Below are positions 9,008 to 16,324 of a stretch of 64,000 nucleotides of DNA, piece by piece. The DNA is from an uncultured Chlorobiaceae bacterium (GTDB lineage Bacteria > Bacteroidota > Chlorobiia > Chlorobiales > Chlorobiaceae), in the NCBI GenBank assembly GCA_903994525.1, contig CAJEXW010000010.1, positions 1-64,000 on the forward strand, read 5' to 3'. Under the pieces are notes generated by a model. It was not told where the DNA came from. It made no database searches and saw nothing but the letters and a program-made list of their open reading frames with translations. Within the stretch, counting starts at the first letter, position 1. Each line of letters begins with the position of its first letter. The position numbers were made by a program, and so were the translations under genes.

Positions 9008-9589
9008 ATGGACAGAGAGCCTTTGGTAACGAGAGTGGAGGGGTTGTGGCGTTGCGTTGGTGGCAGAGTGTTGATGGTGATGCTGCTTCTCTCCCTTCTG
9101 TTCAGTAATGCGGCTGTTGCCAGTGATACGGTTGAAAATGCCGGCAATATTCTTCAGGTGATGTTGCCCGTCAGCGGGGCCGGTATTGCTCTTGCCCGGA
9201 ATGACAGGGAGGGTCTCATCCAGCTTGCCGAATCTGGTGCGCTGACTCTGGCTCTCACCCTCGGGATGAAGTATACTATTCCTGCGGTGAGACCTGATGG
9301 CGGGGAGCACTCCTTTCCCTCGGGGCACACCTCCATCTCTTTCTCTTCTGCTGAATTTATTCGTGAACGGTATGGCTGGAATTATGGTATTCCTGCTTAT
9401 GTTATTGCTTCTTATGTAGGGTACAGCCGTATAGAGGCAAAGCGCCACTATACCCGTGATGTTATTGCCGGTGCAGTCATCGGAATCGGCAGCAGTCTTT
9501 TATTGACAGAACCATTAACAAAGAGTTTGCATATTCAACCTTCAGTTGCCAGTGCATATTATGGTATGACCCTTTCTCATGCCTGGTAG
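9008..9589 (+). CDS. PAP2-family membrane-associated phosphatase
   Basis: This 193-residue protein has the three-part phosphatase signature of the PAP2/chloroperoxidase family: K-x6-RP (KYTIPAVRP), PSGH (SFPSGHTS) and SR-x5-H-x3-D (SRIEAKRHYTRDV). An N-terminal hydrophobic stretch ending in AAVAS looks like a signal peptide, placing the active site in the periplasm. Likely substrates are lipid phosphates or undecaprenyl diphosphate, but the sequence does not decide. Its last 11 bases overlap the start of the Msr fusion gene, so the two are probably co-transcribed. Confidence 0.88.
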   Translation: MDREPLVTRVEGLWRCVGGRVLMVMLLLSLLFSNAAVASDTVENAGNILQVMLPVSGAGIALARNDREGLIQLAESGALTLALTLGMKYTIPAVRPDGGEHSFPSGHTSISFSSAEFIRERYGWNYGIPAYVIASYVGYSRIEAKRHYTRDVIAGAVIGIGSSLLLTEPLTKSLHIQPSVASAYYGMTLSHAW

Positions 9590-10502
9590 TATGGTTGCAG
9601 CACTTTTGCATTGGTGTGTGCTCATTCTGATTTTATCGTGTAATACTATGGGATATAACACATTGACTCCTGATGAAGAGCGGGTTATCCTGCATAAAGG
9701 CACTGAAATGCCCGGGAGTGGTACATATTATCGAAACAAGGATGATGGTCTCTATCTTTGTCGTCGATGCGATGCACCACTTTTCAACTCTTCTGATAAA
9801 TTCGATTCAGGTTCCGGCTGGCCAAGCTTTGATGATGCAATCACAGGAGCGGTCAGGCAGATTCCTGATGCTGATGGACGACGCACGGAGATTGTCTGTG
9901 CCAACTGTGGTGCTCATCTTGGGCATGTTTTTTTCAAAGAGGGGCTGACCGGGAAAAATGTTCGTCATTGTGTCAATTCGCTCTCACTGAGTTTTTTGCC
10001 GAAGAAAACAGCCGAAGCAGTGGCTCAAAAGGCCATTTTTGCGGGGGGGTGTTTCTGGGGAGTCGAGTATCACTTTACGCAACTCAACGGGGTTCTTTCT
10101 GTCACTTCCGGGTATACTGGCGGTGTTGTTGACCATCCAACCTATAAACAGGTTTGCAGCGGGAAGACCGGACATGCTGAAGCGGTAGAGATTACGTTTG
10201 ATCCCGCTCTTGTCAGTTATGAAACTCTTGCGAAGCTCTTTTTTGAGATTCATGATCCAACCCAGGTGAACCGGCAGGGGCCTGACATCGGTACCCAGTA
10301 TCGTTCTGCCATTTATTATGCGGATGGCGGGCAGAAAAAGGTTGCCGAGAAGCTGATTGGAGAGTTAAATAGCAAAGGGTATCATGTTGTTACTCAGGTT
10401 GAGCAGGCAGGCAGGTTTTGGGACGCTGAGCCATACCATCAGGACTATTACGCAAAAACCGGCCATCAGCCCTATTGCCACATCTATCAAAAACGTTTTT
10501 AA
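9579..10502 (+). CDS. Bifunctional methionine sulfoxide reductase, MsrB-MsrA fusion, probably secreted
   Basis: The N-terminal half (about residues 27-143) is MsrB: two zinc CxxC pairs (CRRC, CANC), substrate motif GSGWPSF, and catalytic Cys in RHCVNSLSLSF. The C-terminal half (about 150-307) is MsrA with catalytic Cys in GGCFWGVE and the GYTGG and PTYKQVCSGKTGHAEAV motifs. Together they reduce both R- and S-methionine sulfoxide in oxidised proteins. The N-terminus is hydrophobic and ends ILSC, compatible with a lipoprotein or anchor, so it probably works in the periplasm. The order B-then-A is the reverse of the MsrA-MsrB order in PilB-type fusions. The start overlaps the PAP2 gene by 11 nt. 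Confidence 0.93.
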   Translation: MPGSMVAALLHWCVLILILSCNTMGYNTLTPDEERVILHKGTEMPGSGTYYRNKDDGLYLCRRCDAPLFNSSDKFDSGSGWPSFDDAITGAVRQIPDADGRRTEIVCANCGAHLGHVFFKEGLTGKNVRHCVNSLSLSFLPKKTAEAVAQKAIFAGGCFWGVEYHFTQLNGVLSVTSGYTGGVVDHPTYKQVCSGKTGHAEAVEITFDPALVSYETLAKLFFEIHDPTQVNRQGPDIGTQYRSAIYYADGGQKKVAEKLIGELNSKGYHVVTQVEQAGRFWDAEPYHQDYYAKTGHQPYCHIYQKRF

Positions 10503-10671
10503 GTTTTGGGTGCAGTTGTTTCAGGAGTCTGACGTGTTGTTTTGTCAACAAAAAGTATTCGTTCCATTGTTCTTGCCTGCCGGAGCTTATTGTCTTGTGC
10601 CTCATGCTTTTTTAAGGGCCTCCGGCTCGCAAGTGCATATCGTTACCAATTTTTCTCTGATGCTTTAAGGC

Positions 10672-11001
10672 ATGATAAGCGGATACGACCTGATTGGTGT
10701 GTGGCGGGAGTACAAGAAGCTTGAGAGTGGTCAGGTAGCGGTGGATATGAATATTGGTGATTACAGGGGTTATGTGGCTGGAGTGTGTGATGTCTGTAAT
10801 CGCTGGTTATTTACAACTCCGGAGGGGACAACCCAGGGTCAGGTTTGTGCTGTCGTGGGCAAGTGGCTGGAGGAGCATCCGCAGCGATGGCATGAACCGG
10901 CTATGCCGCTGGTGATTCAGGCGCTTCAGGAGGCTTTTCCCTACTATCATAAAAAACGGAAAAAAAGAAGAATGATTTTTCTTCTGGCCGAAAAGCGATA
11001 A
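10672..11001 (+). CDS. Rap1a/Tai-like domain protein lacking a visible signal peptide
   Basis: The 109-residue protein carries the pattern of the Rap1a/Tai family: GYVAGVCDV, then a TTPEGTTQGQVCAVVGKWLEEHP stretch, then a PAMPLVIQALQEAFP ending. Members include immunity proteins against T6SS amidase effectors, but many homologues are stand-alone secreted proteins of unknown role. Family members are normally exported. Here the domain starts almost at the first Met and no convincing signal peptide precedes it in frame, because a TAA lies 3 bases upstream. The start may be lost, or a frameshift may separate a leader encoded upstream. No T6SS or amidase gene is nearby. Confidence 0.55.
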   Translation: MISGYDLIGVWREYKKLESGQVAVDMNIGDYRGYVAGVCDVCNRWLFTTPEGTTQGQVCAVVGKWLEEHPQRWHEPAMPLVIQALQEAFPYYHKKRKKRRMIFLLAEKR

Positions 11002-11019
11002 TGGGCGTGGGTTCCCCGT

Positions 11020-11649
11020 TCAATAATTCCTCGTTATGCTGTCGGCTGCACGCTGGTAGATGTAGCTTTTTGGATGTTCAATTTTTTTGACAGAAAAAAG
11101 CGTTGATGCTCTCTCCCAGAGGTCGGTATCTTCTGCATATTCAAGATCGTTAAACCCTTCAAGAGCGAAAAATAACTCCCTTTTTCCAAAGAGGGTCCCA
11201 CACAGAATGCACTCACGAATATCGACGAGCTTATCAAGATTGTAGCAGTCTTTGACCATAATTTGCTCATCGCAGTCAAAGCCTCCTGAGAGCAATGCCA
11301 CATCAGGGTAGTCTGCCATCCATGCCATTCTGGATGCAAGATGGTGTTCCAGATAATGGTCGTCACTGTCAAGAAAGGTGATATAGCGGCCAAACGAAGC
11401 CTGCATTCCTGCATTGCGAGACAAAGCAGCTTTGCGGTTATTATGCTTCACATACCTTATGTTACGATAGCTGTCAAGAAATGGTGCCATCGTCTCAAAG
11501 CTGTTGTCAGAACTGCCATCATCAACGACGATCAGCTCCCAGTTGCTGAATGTCTGGGTAATAACACTGTTTACTGCGTTTTCAAGATGAGCAGCCCGGT
11601 TAAAGGTGGGCAGAATAACCGAGATGTCGGGCTTATAGCTGAATCTCAT
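11020..11649 (-). CDS. Glycosyltransferase family 2
   Basis: This 209-residue GT-A-fold enzyme has the nucleotide-sugar motifs ISVILPTFNRAAHLENAV, VVDDGSSD and the metal-binding FLDSDDHYL, and a C-terminal EDTDLWERA (the ED motif). It is short for the family but complete in its core. It is translated 4 nt overlapping (ATGA) with the upstream chlorophyll synthase gene, so the two are expressed together. It is too small to be the chlorobactene glucosyltransferase CruC. Its acceptor, possibly a pigment, lipid or cell-wall sugar, is unknown. Confidence 0.88.
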   Translation of the reverse strand: MRFSYKPDISVILPTFNRAAHLENAVNSVITQTFSNWELIVVDDGSSDNSFETMAPFLDSYRNIRYVKHNNRKAALSRNAGMQASFGRYITFLDSDDHYLEHHLASRMAWMADYPDVALLSGGFDCDEQIMVKDCYNLDKLVDIRECILCGTLFGKRELFFALEGFNDLEYAEDTDLWERASTLFSVKKIEHPKSYIYQRAADSITRNY

Positions 11650-12644
11650 GGTTTTGCGGCTCTGATGGCAAAGGCGCAGACAAGCATACCGCCCACCAGA
11701 AAGTTCTGGGCGATAGCGTTATAGCGTACATCCATGGTGCCCGGTGATTTTACCAGGGAAAACTGCAACAGAAATTGCGGAATGACGAGAGCGCCAACCA
11801 CGATCCCGTAGGTGGATTGCCCAATCATGACCATATAGAGGGCCGCCAGAATCTGGCCAGCATTAATCAGCACCGCTGCAATTATGGCAGCATTGGTTTC
11901 ACCGAAAACCACAGGCAATGTTCTGATGCCGACCTGTCGATCTCCCTCAATAGATTTGAAATCGTTGATGGTCATGGTGCCGGTGCTGGAAAGGGTAAAA
12001 AGGGCAGCAACAATCAGTGATGGTTGCAGCGAAGAGAGCGAAAAAGCTGGATTATAAGCGATCACGCCCGCCATCCAGGGGATGATAAGATAGGAGAGTG
12101 CCACAATGATATTGCCCGCCCAGAGCCGCTTTTTCAGCTTGACGGGATTTGCACTATAGAGGTGCGCATTGACAATACCTATGATCACGTAAAAACCAAT
12201 CAGTGGATGAATCAGGTAGCCGGTGATGACCGAGAAAACCGACCAGAGGGCAATGAGGATGGTGGCGTTTTTCAATGAAATTGCTCCACCGGGTATCGGG
12301 CGATTGGGTTCGTTGATCTCGTCAAGATCGCGGTCAAAATAGTCGTTCAGCATCTGGCAGGTACCACTGGCCAGTGGGCCGGTCAGCAACATGCCAAGAA
12401 TAAACTTTATGCCGAGCAGATCCGCCCATCCAAACGCGCCACTTGCTACGGCACCACACAAAAAACTCCAGATAACCGGAATCCAGGTGACCGGCTTGAG
12501 GAATCGTATAATCAGCGCCAGTTTCGACAGACTCTCAGCGGGCATTGGGCGAGCTTGCACCAGCTTGCGCACATTGAGCGGTGTTTGGAACTCACCACTC
12601 TCTTGCGGTTGTCCTGAATTTCTGGTAGTACGCAAATCGCTCAC
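11646..12644 (-). CDS. bchG: (Bacterio)chlorophyll synthase, BchG/ChlG family prenyltransferase
   Basis: This UbiA-superfamily integral membrane enzyme esterifies a (bacterio)chlorophyllide with geranylgeranyl or phytyl diphosphate, the last step of pigment synthesis. The first Asp-rich motif and its extension read NDYFDRDLDEINEPNRPIP, and the second DFKSIEGDR; both are hallmark BchG/ChlG sequences. About nine hydrophobic segments follow, and the total of 332 residues is normal. Green sulfur bacteria carry three paralogues (BchG for BChl a, ChlG for Chl a, BchK for BChl c). The sequence looks like the BchG/ChlG pair rather than BchK, but choosing between them needs a tree. The gene symbol is therefore provisional. 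Confidence 0.85.
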   Translation of the reverse strand: MSDLRTTRNSGQPQESGEFQTPLNVRKLVQARPMPAESLSKLALIIRFLKPVTWIPVIWSFLCGAVASGAFGWADLLGIKFILGMLLTGPLASGTCQMLNDYFDRDLDEINEPNRPIPGGAISLKNATILIALWSVFSVITGYLIHPLIGFYVIIGIVNAHLYSANPVKLKKRLWAGNIIVALSYLIIPWMAGVIAYNPAFSLSSLQPSLIVAALFTLSSTGTMTINDFKSIEGDRQVGIRTLPVVFGETNAAIIAAVLINAGQILAALYMVMIGQSTYGIVVGALVIPQFLLQFSLVKSPGTMDVRYNAIAQNFLVGGMLVCAFAIRAAKP

Positions 12645-12898
12645 ACTTACTGGCTTATAGGTTGAAAAACAGCTGTGACGGAAAATAACAGGTAAAATTG
12701 AATAAATGAATTACATGTCACAAAACAGCCATGGTATCTCCATAATATCGTAAAATGTCACGGGTGCCCCCTTGTCAGCATTGTTGTTATCCATTCATGA
12801 TGCGCACTATATTTGTATATTTCGGCGATGACAGTTGCTTTCCGTTTTTTGAAGTGGCATTTATCCACTATCCCACGTGATAAAAATCAGTTGCAGAT
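12645..12898. other. Divergent intergenic region between bchG and the cytochrome/cobyrinate cluster
   Basis: About 250 AT-rich bases with no open frame of note. They must carry promoters for bchG (minus) and for the Cys-rich protein gene (plus). A possible plus-strand pair TTGTTA (about 12784) and TATATT (about 12808) is visible but not compelling. Confidence 0.4.
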
Positions 12899-13120
12899 AT
12901 GACTCATTTCATTGAACATAAGGGTGGTGCAGAAAGGAGAGTAGCTTGTCCGATCTGCAAGGAGTCATTTGTCTGTGGCCTCTCCTCAACATGCTGGTGT
13001 GCTACCAGAAAGGTGCCTGCAGAAGTGAAAGAGTATCTTGCCGAACGTTATGAAACCTGCATTTGCAGCACCTGTCTTGACCGCTTGATTGAGCAAGCCG
13101 GTACGGTTGAAAGTGCCTGA
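12899..13120 (+). CDS. Cysteine-rich CWC-family small protein
   Basis: The 73-residue product has eight cysteines arranged as CPIC, FVC, CWC and CIC-STC, matching the cysteine-rich CWC family (CPxC ... CWC ... CxCxxCL). The family probably binds zinc, but its function is unknown. It precedes a cytochrome c gene by 32 bases in what looks like a four-gene plus-strand cluster. The start ATG has no strong ribosome-binding site. Confidence 0.72.
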   Translation: MTHFIEHKGGAERRVACPICKESFVCGLSSTCWCATRKVPAEVKEYLAERYETCICSTCLDRLIEQAGTVESA

Positions 13121-13152
13121 TAATTTTTGATAGTCAATCAAGGAGTTCTAAC

Positions 13153-13479
13153 ATGAAACATCTCTTGTGTTATCCGCTTTTCGTCATGCTGATCGTTTCG
13201 ATGCATTGGGGAGAGGCTTTTGCCTCTGAAAAACCCTCTGTGGAAAAGGGGCATCAGCTTTTCAATTCTCAATCGCTTGCCGGGGCAACCTCAAGAAAAA
13301 GCTGTGCAGGCTGCCATCCCGCGGGCGAAGGGTTGGCAAAGGCATGGAAGAACCCGAATCTTGTTGGACGGATCAATACCTGTATTGCTGGTCCGTTGGG
13401 AGGCTCCAAACTCAATGAAAATTCAATTGAAATGCAGTCGCTGATCATGTACATTAGGTCATTGAAACGGCAACACTAA
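13153..13479 (+). CDS. Secreted monoheme c-type cytochrome
   Basis: The 108-residue precursor has a signal peptide (MKHLL..., cleaved near AFAS, residue 24) and a single CxxCH heme site, SCAGCH. A C-terminal SIEMQSLIMYIRSL supplies a candidate distal Met ligand. It would be a periplasmic electron carrier of about 85 residues after processing. An AAGGAG ribosome-binding site precedes the ATG. Photosynthetic or thiosulfate electron transfer is plausible in this organism, but the partner is not shown by context. Confidence 0.88.
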   Translation: MKHLLCYPLFVMLIVSMHWGEAFASEKPSVEKGHQLFNSQSLAGATSRKSCAGCHPAGEGLAKAWKNPNLVGRINTCIAGPLGGSKLNENSIEMQSLIMYIRSLKRQH

Positions 13480-13489
13480 AACAGGAATC

Positions 13490-14314
13490 ATGCAGAAAGA
13501 GACCATTACGATACTCGGGTGCGGCTGGCTCGGGTTGCCGCTTGCACAGACTCTCGTCAAAGAGGGCTATGCAGTCAAGGGATCGACCACGACGGAGGAT
13601 AAGCTTGAGGTTTTGCAGGATGCAGGGGTGGAGCCATACCTGATATCCCTCGACCCTGAGGTAACCGGTGACGATGTTGTGGCTTTTCTTCAGAGCGATA
13701 TCCTTATTGTCAATATCCCTCCGACACGGCGAGAAGATATTGTTGAGTACCACATCGAGCAGTTCTCTTCACTGATTGACGCACTTGGTCAGTCGCCAGT
13801 GCGCTCCGTGCTGATGGTCAGCTCTACATCAGTCTATCCATCGCTCAATCGGGAAGTTACTGAAGAGGATGCCGTTGATCCCGAATCCCCCTCCGGGCAG
13901 GCGCTGCTCCTTGTCGAAGAGATGCTGATGCAGGAGAGCGGATTTCAGACTACGGTGCTGCGTTTTGGCGGCCTGGTCGGTTATGACCGTAACCCTGAAA
14001 AGTATCTTGCCGCGTTGACAGCGGTCACCAATCCCGATCAGCCGATGAATCTTGTCCATCGTGACGATTGCATCAAGATCATCCTGGAAATTATTCGGTT
14101 GCAGCAGTGGGGCGAAGTGTTCAACGCCTGCAGCCCGATTCATCCACTTCGGCGCGACTATTATGGCCGAGCCGCCGATGCAGCAGGCGTTTCGCGAGTT
14201 CCTTCGGCACCATCTGACGCTCCAGATCCGTTTAAAGTGGTGAACAGCGACAAGCTGGTGAGCGCTCTGGGATATACGTTTTTGCATCCTGATCCGGTTG
14301 CGCAAAAGGGATAG
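13490..14314 (+). CDS. NAD(P)-binding epimerase/dehydratase-like (extended SDR) protein
   Basis: The 274-residue protein begins with a nucleotide-binding ITILGCGWLGLPLAQTL motif and has a typical SDR middle (VSSTSVYPS), a TVLRFGGLVGYDR strand and a C-terminal NACSPIHPLRRDYY segment. The active-site YxxxK is not obvious, so enzymatic activity may differ from sugar epimerases. It resembles the YeeZ-type atypical SDRs. It starts 10 bases after the cytochrome gene and ends 3 bases before the cobyrinate synthase gene, implying one transcript. Substrate unknown. Confidence 0.8.
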   Translation: MQKETITILGCGWLGLPLAQTLVKEGYAVKGSTTTEDKLEVLQDAGVEPYLISLDPEVTGDDVVAFLQSDILIVNIPPTRREDIVEYHIEQFSSLIDALGQSPVRSVLMVSSTSVYPSLNREVTEEDAVDPESPSGQALLLVEEMLMQESGFQTTVLRFGGLVGYDRNPEKYLAALTAVTNPDQPMNLVHRDDCIKIILEIIRLQQWGEVFNACSPIHPLRRDYYGRAADAAGVSRVPSAPSDAPDPFKVVNSDKLVSALGYTFLHPDPVAQKG

Positions 14315-14317
14315 AGG

Positions 14318-15661
14318 ATGGCAGGTAAACACTCAGCCTTCCTTCTTGCCGCCCCTTCAAGCGGATCCGGTAAAACCACGATAACTCTTGCTCTCCTGAG
14401 GACGTTTGCCCGGCGGGGGCTGGCGGTGCAGCCCTTCAAGTGCGGGCCGGACTATCTTGATACTCGTTTGCACACGATGGCGGCCTCTTTTGGTGGGCGT
14501 GAGCGGGCAGGGATCAATCTTGATACCTTCATGGCTTCAAAGGAGCATGTGCAGGGGCTGTTCAGCCGTTACGCATCGGACGCTGATGTTGCCGTGGTTG
14601 AGGGTGTTATGGGGCTGTTTGACGGAGCTGAAAAATCAGAGGGGAGCAGCGCAGAGATTGCCATGCTGCTTGGTATTCCCGTTATTATGGTCATCAACGC
14701 TCACAGCATGGCCTATTCGGCAGCGCCAATGCTCTATGGTTTCCGGACGTTTGATTCTGCGCTGAACCTTGCCGGAGTGATTTTCAACCAGGTCAATACT
14801 GCCTCTCATTACAGCTACCTTGAGGCGGCAGCTCGCGATGCCGGAGTTGAACCGCTGGGCTATGTTCCCCGCAGCGAGGCGATGGCCATCAGCGAGCGAC
14901 ATCTTGGCCTTGACACCTCTGCCGGATATGATCGCGAGAGCGTGATTAAGGCGATGGCCGAGCATATTGGTAAAACCGTCAATGTTGATCGCCTGCTGGA
15001 GATTGCGCAGGTGGAGAGGCCTTCCGCTTCGGTTCGGTCGCCATCAATCGCAGGGGGAAATAAACTTATCGCAGTGGCCCGCGACGAGGCGTTCAACTTT
15101 GTCTATCGCGAGAATATCGCGCTGCTTCGCCAATATGGTCGCCTGGTTTTTTTCAGTCCACTACATGATGAACGTCTGCCTGAAGCCGAGATGGTTTACC
15201 TGGCAGGCGGCTACCCTGAACTCTATGCCGAACAGCTCTCGGCCAACAGCGCCATGCGTGAGCAGATTGCAGCGTTCAGCCGAAGTGGCGGTCGTCTCTA
15301 TGCCGAGTGCGGTGGCATGATGTACCTTGGAAAAACAATAACGCTGAAGGATGGTTCCGTTTATCCCATGTGTGGCGCACTTGACCTTGAGACGACCATG
15401 CAGGAGTCGAGACTGACTCTTGGCTACAGGAGCGTGGTGCTCGATGGCTCCACAGCCGAGCTCCGGGGTCACGAATTTCACTATTCACGCATCAGCCATC
15501 AGGGAGCGTTGCAGAACATCGCCACCGTCAACAACGCCCGGGGTGAACATGTGGCAACACCTCTTTTCAGAAAAGAGAATACGACAGCCTCCTACATTCA
15601 CCTCTACTGGGGCGAAATGCCTCAGGCTCCTGCCCTGCTTTTTTCGCTTGAGAGTGAATAA
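14318..15661 (+). CDS. cbiA: Cobyrinate a,c-diamide synthase
   Basis: CbiA/CobB amidates two side chains of the cobalamin precursor using glutamine and ATP. The N-terminal synthetase half has a P-loop-like APSSGSGKTT and the substrate-side KCGPDYLD. The C-terminal class-I glutaminase half has the nucleophile Cys in YAECGGMMYLG and a later His in GHEFHYS. The 447-residue length is normal. Other cobalamin genes are not in the window. Cobalamin is needed for BchE-type cyclase in anaerobic bacteriochlorophyll synthesis (family knowledge), so placement near bchG may be functional, though the two genes are divergent. Confidence 0.94.
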   Translation: MAGKHSAFLLAAPSSGSGKTTITLALLRTFARRGLAVQPFKCGPDYLDTRLHTMAASFGGRERAGINLDTFMASKEHVQGLFSRYASDADVAVVEGVMGLFDGAEKSEGSSAEIAMLLGIPVIMVINAHSMAYSAAPMLYGFRTFDSALNLAGVIFNQVNTASHYSYLEAAARDAGVEPLGYVPRSEAMAISERHLGLDTSAGYDRESVIKAMAEHIGKTVNVDRLLEIAQVERPSASVRSPSIAGGNKLIAVARDEAFNFVYRENIALLRQYGRLVFFSPLHDERLPEAEMVYLAGGYPELYAEQLSANSAMREQIAAFSRSGGRLYAECGGMMYLGKTITLKDGSVYPMCGALDLETTMQESRLTLGYRSVVLDGSTAELRGHEFHYSRISHQGALQNIATVNNARGEHVATPLFRKENTTASYIHLYWGEMPQAPALLFSLESE

Positions 15662-15688
15662 CGTGTTGATACCTCTTATTGTGGCTCG

Positions 15689-16267
15689 TTACAATAGAAA
15701 CTCCAGATCGTACCCCTCTTCTGCCGACTCTGCAACAAACGCATTCAGCTTCTCCAGAAACTCAAGAAGCCGTTCCGAATCAATGTCACGGAAATATGCC
15801 ACACCCACCGGCTGATCATGCCAGCCGAGCAGAACTGTTTCATGCTGTTTCGCATCAATGGAGGCCATGCGATCTTCAATGATGATGATCATGCGTTCCA
15901 GAGCACTGTTATGCAGAAACGCTTCATCCCAACTGTCAAGTCCGTTGCCGCTCTCCGAGATAAATGGGAGGCTGTTCAACAGTTCCGGCAGGCCGTAATA
16001 AAAAAACGCAGCGTAATTGTGGGCATCAATCTCCAGGGAACTGTAAGCTTTATAAGATACATCTTGAAGCCGTACCCGATTGATGGTGCCTGTACGGTAG
16101 ATCGACAGCTCACGGTGTAACGGATTGTCGTCGTCGATAAGGATGCGATGAACATTCATAACGGTCATATTGGAGACGAAGAACCATTTATCAGCGGAGA
16201 GCGTTTTCTGTTTTATGGAATTGGTTGCAACATAGCTATCTTTAGAGGATTTTTTTGCTGTGTTCAT
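15689..16267 (-). CDS. Hypothetical protein, no recognised family
   Basis: The 192-residue soluble protein has no signal peptide, no membrane segment and no motif I recognise. It is acidic towards its C-terminus, with a run of charged helix-forming residues (DSERLLEFLEKLNAFVAESAEE). The frame is long, shows normal codon use and sits between two well-identified genes, converging with cbiA across 27 bases and diverging from clpC across 57 bases. It is very likely real. Its divergent promoter must share the short region 16268-16324 with clpC. Confidence 0.7.
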   Translation of the reverse strand: MNTAKKSSKDSYVATNSIKQKTLSADKWFFVSNMTVMNVHRILIDDDNPLHRELSIYRTGTINRVRLQDVSYKAYSSLEIDAHNYAAFFYYGLPELLNSLPFISESGNGLDSWDEAFLHNSALERMIIIIEDRMASIDAKQHETVLLGWHDQPVGVAYFRDIDSERLLEFLEKLNAFVAESAEEGYDLEFLL

Positions 16268-16324
16268 AGTGGCAAACAGAGTACAATGCGGTATTCACAA
16301 CAATTTTACCGATAAATCAGAAGT

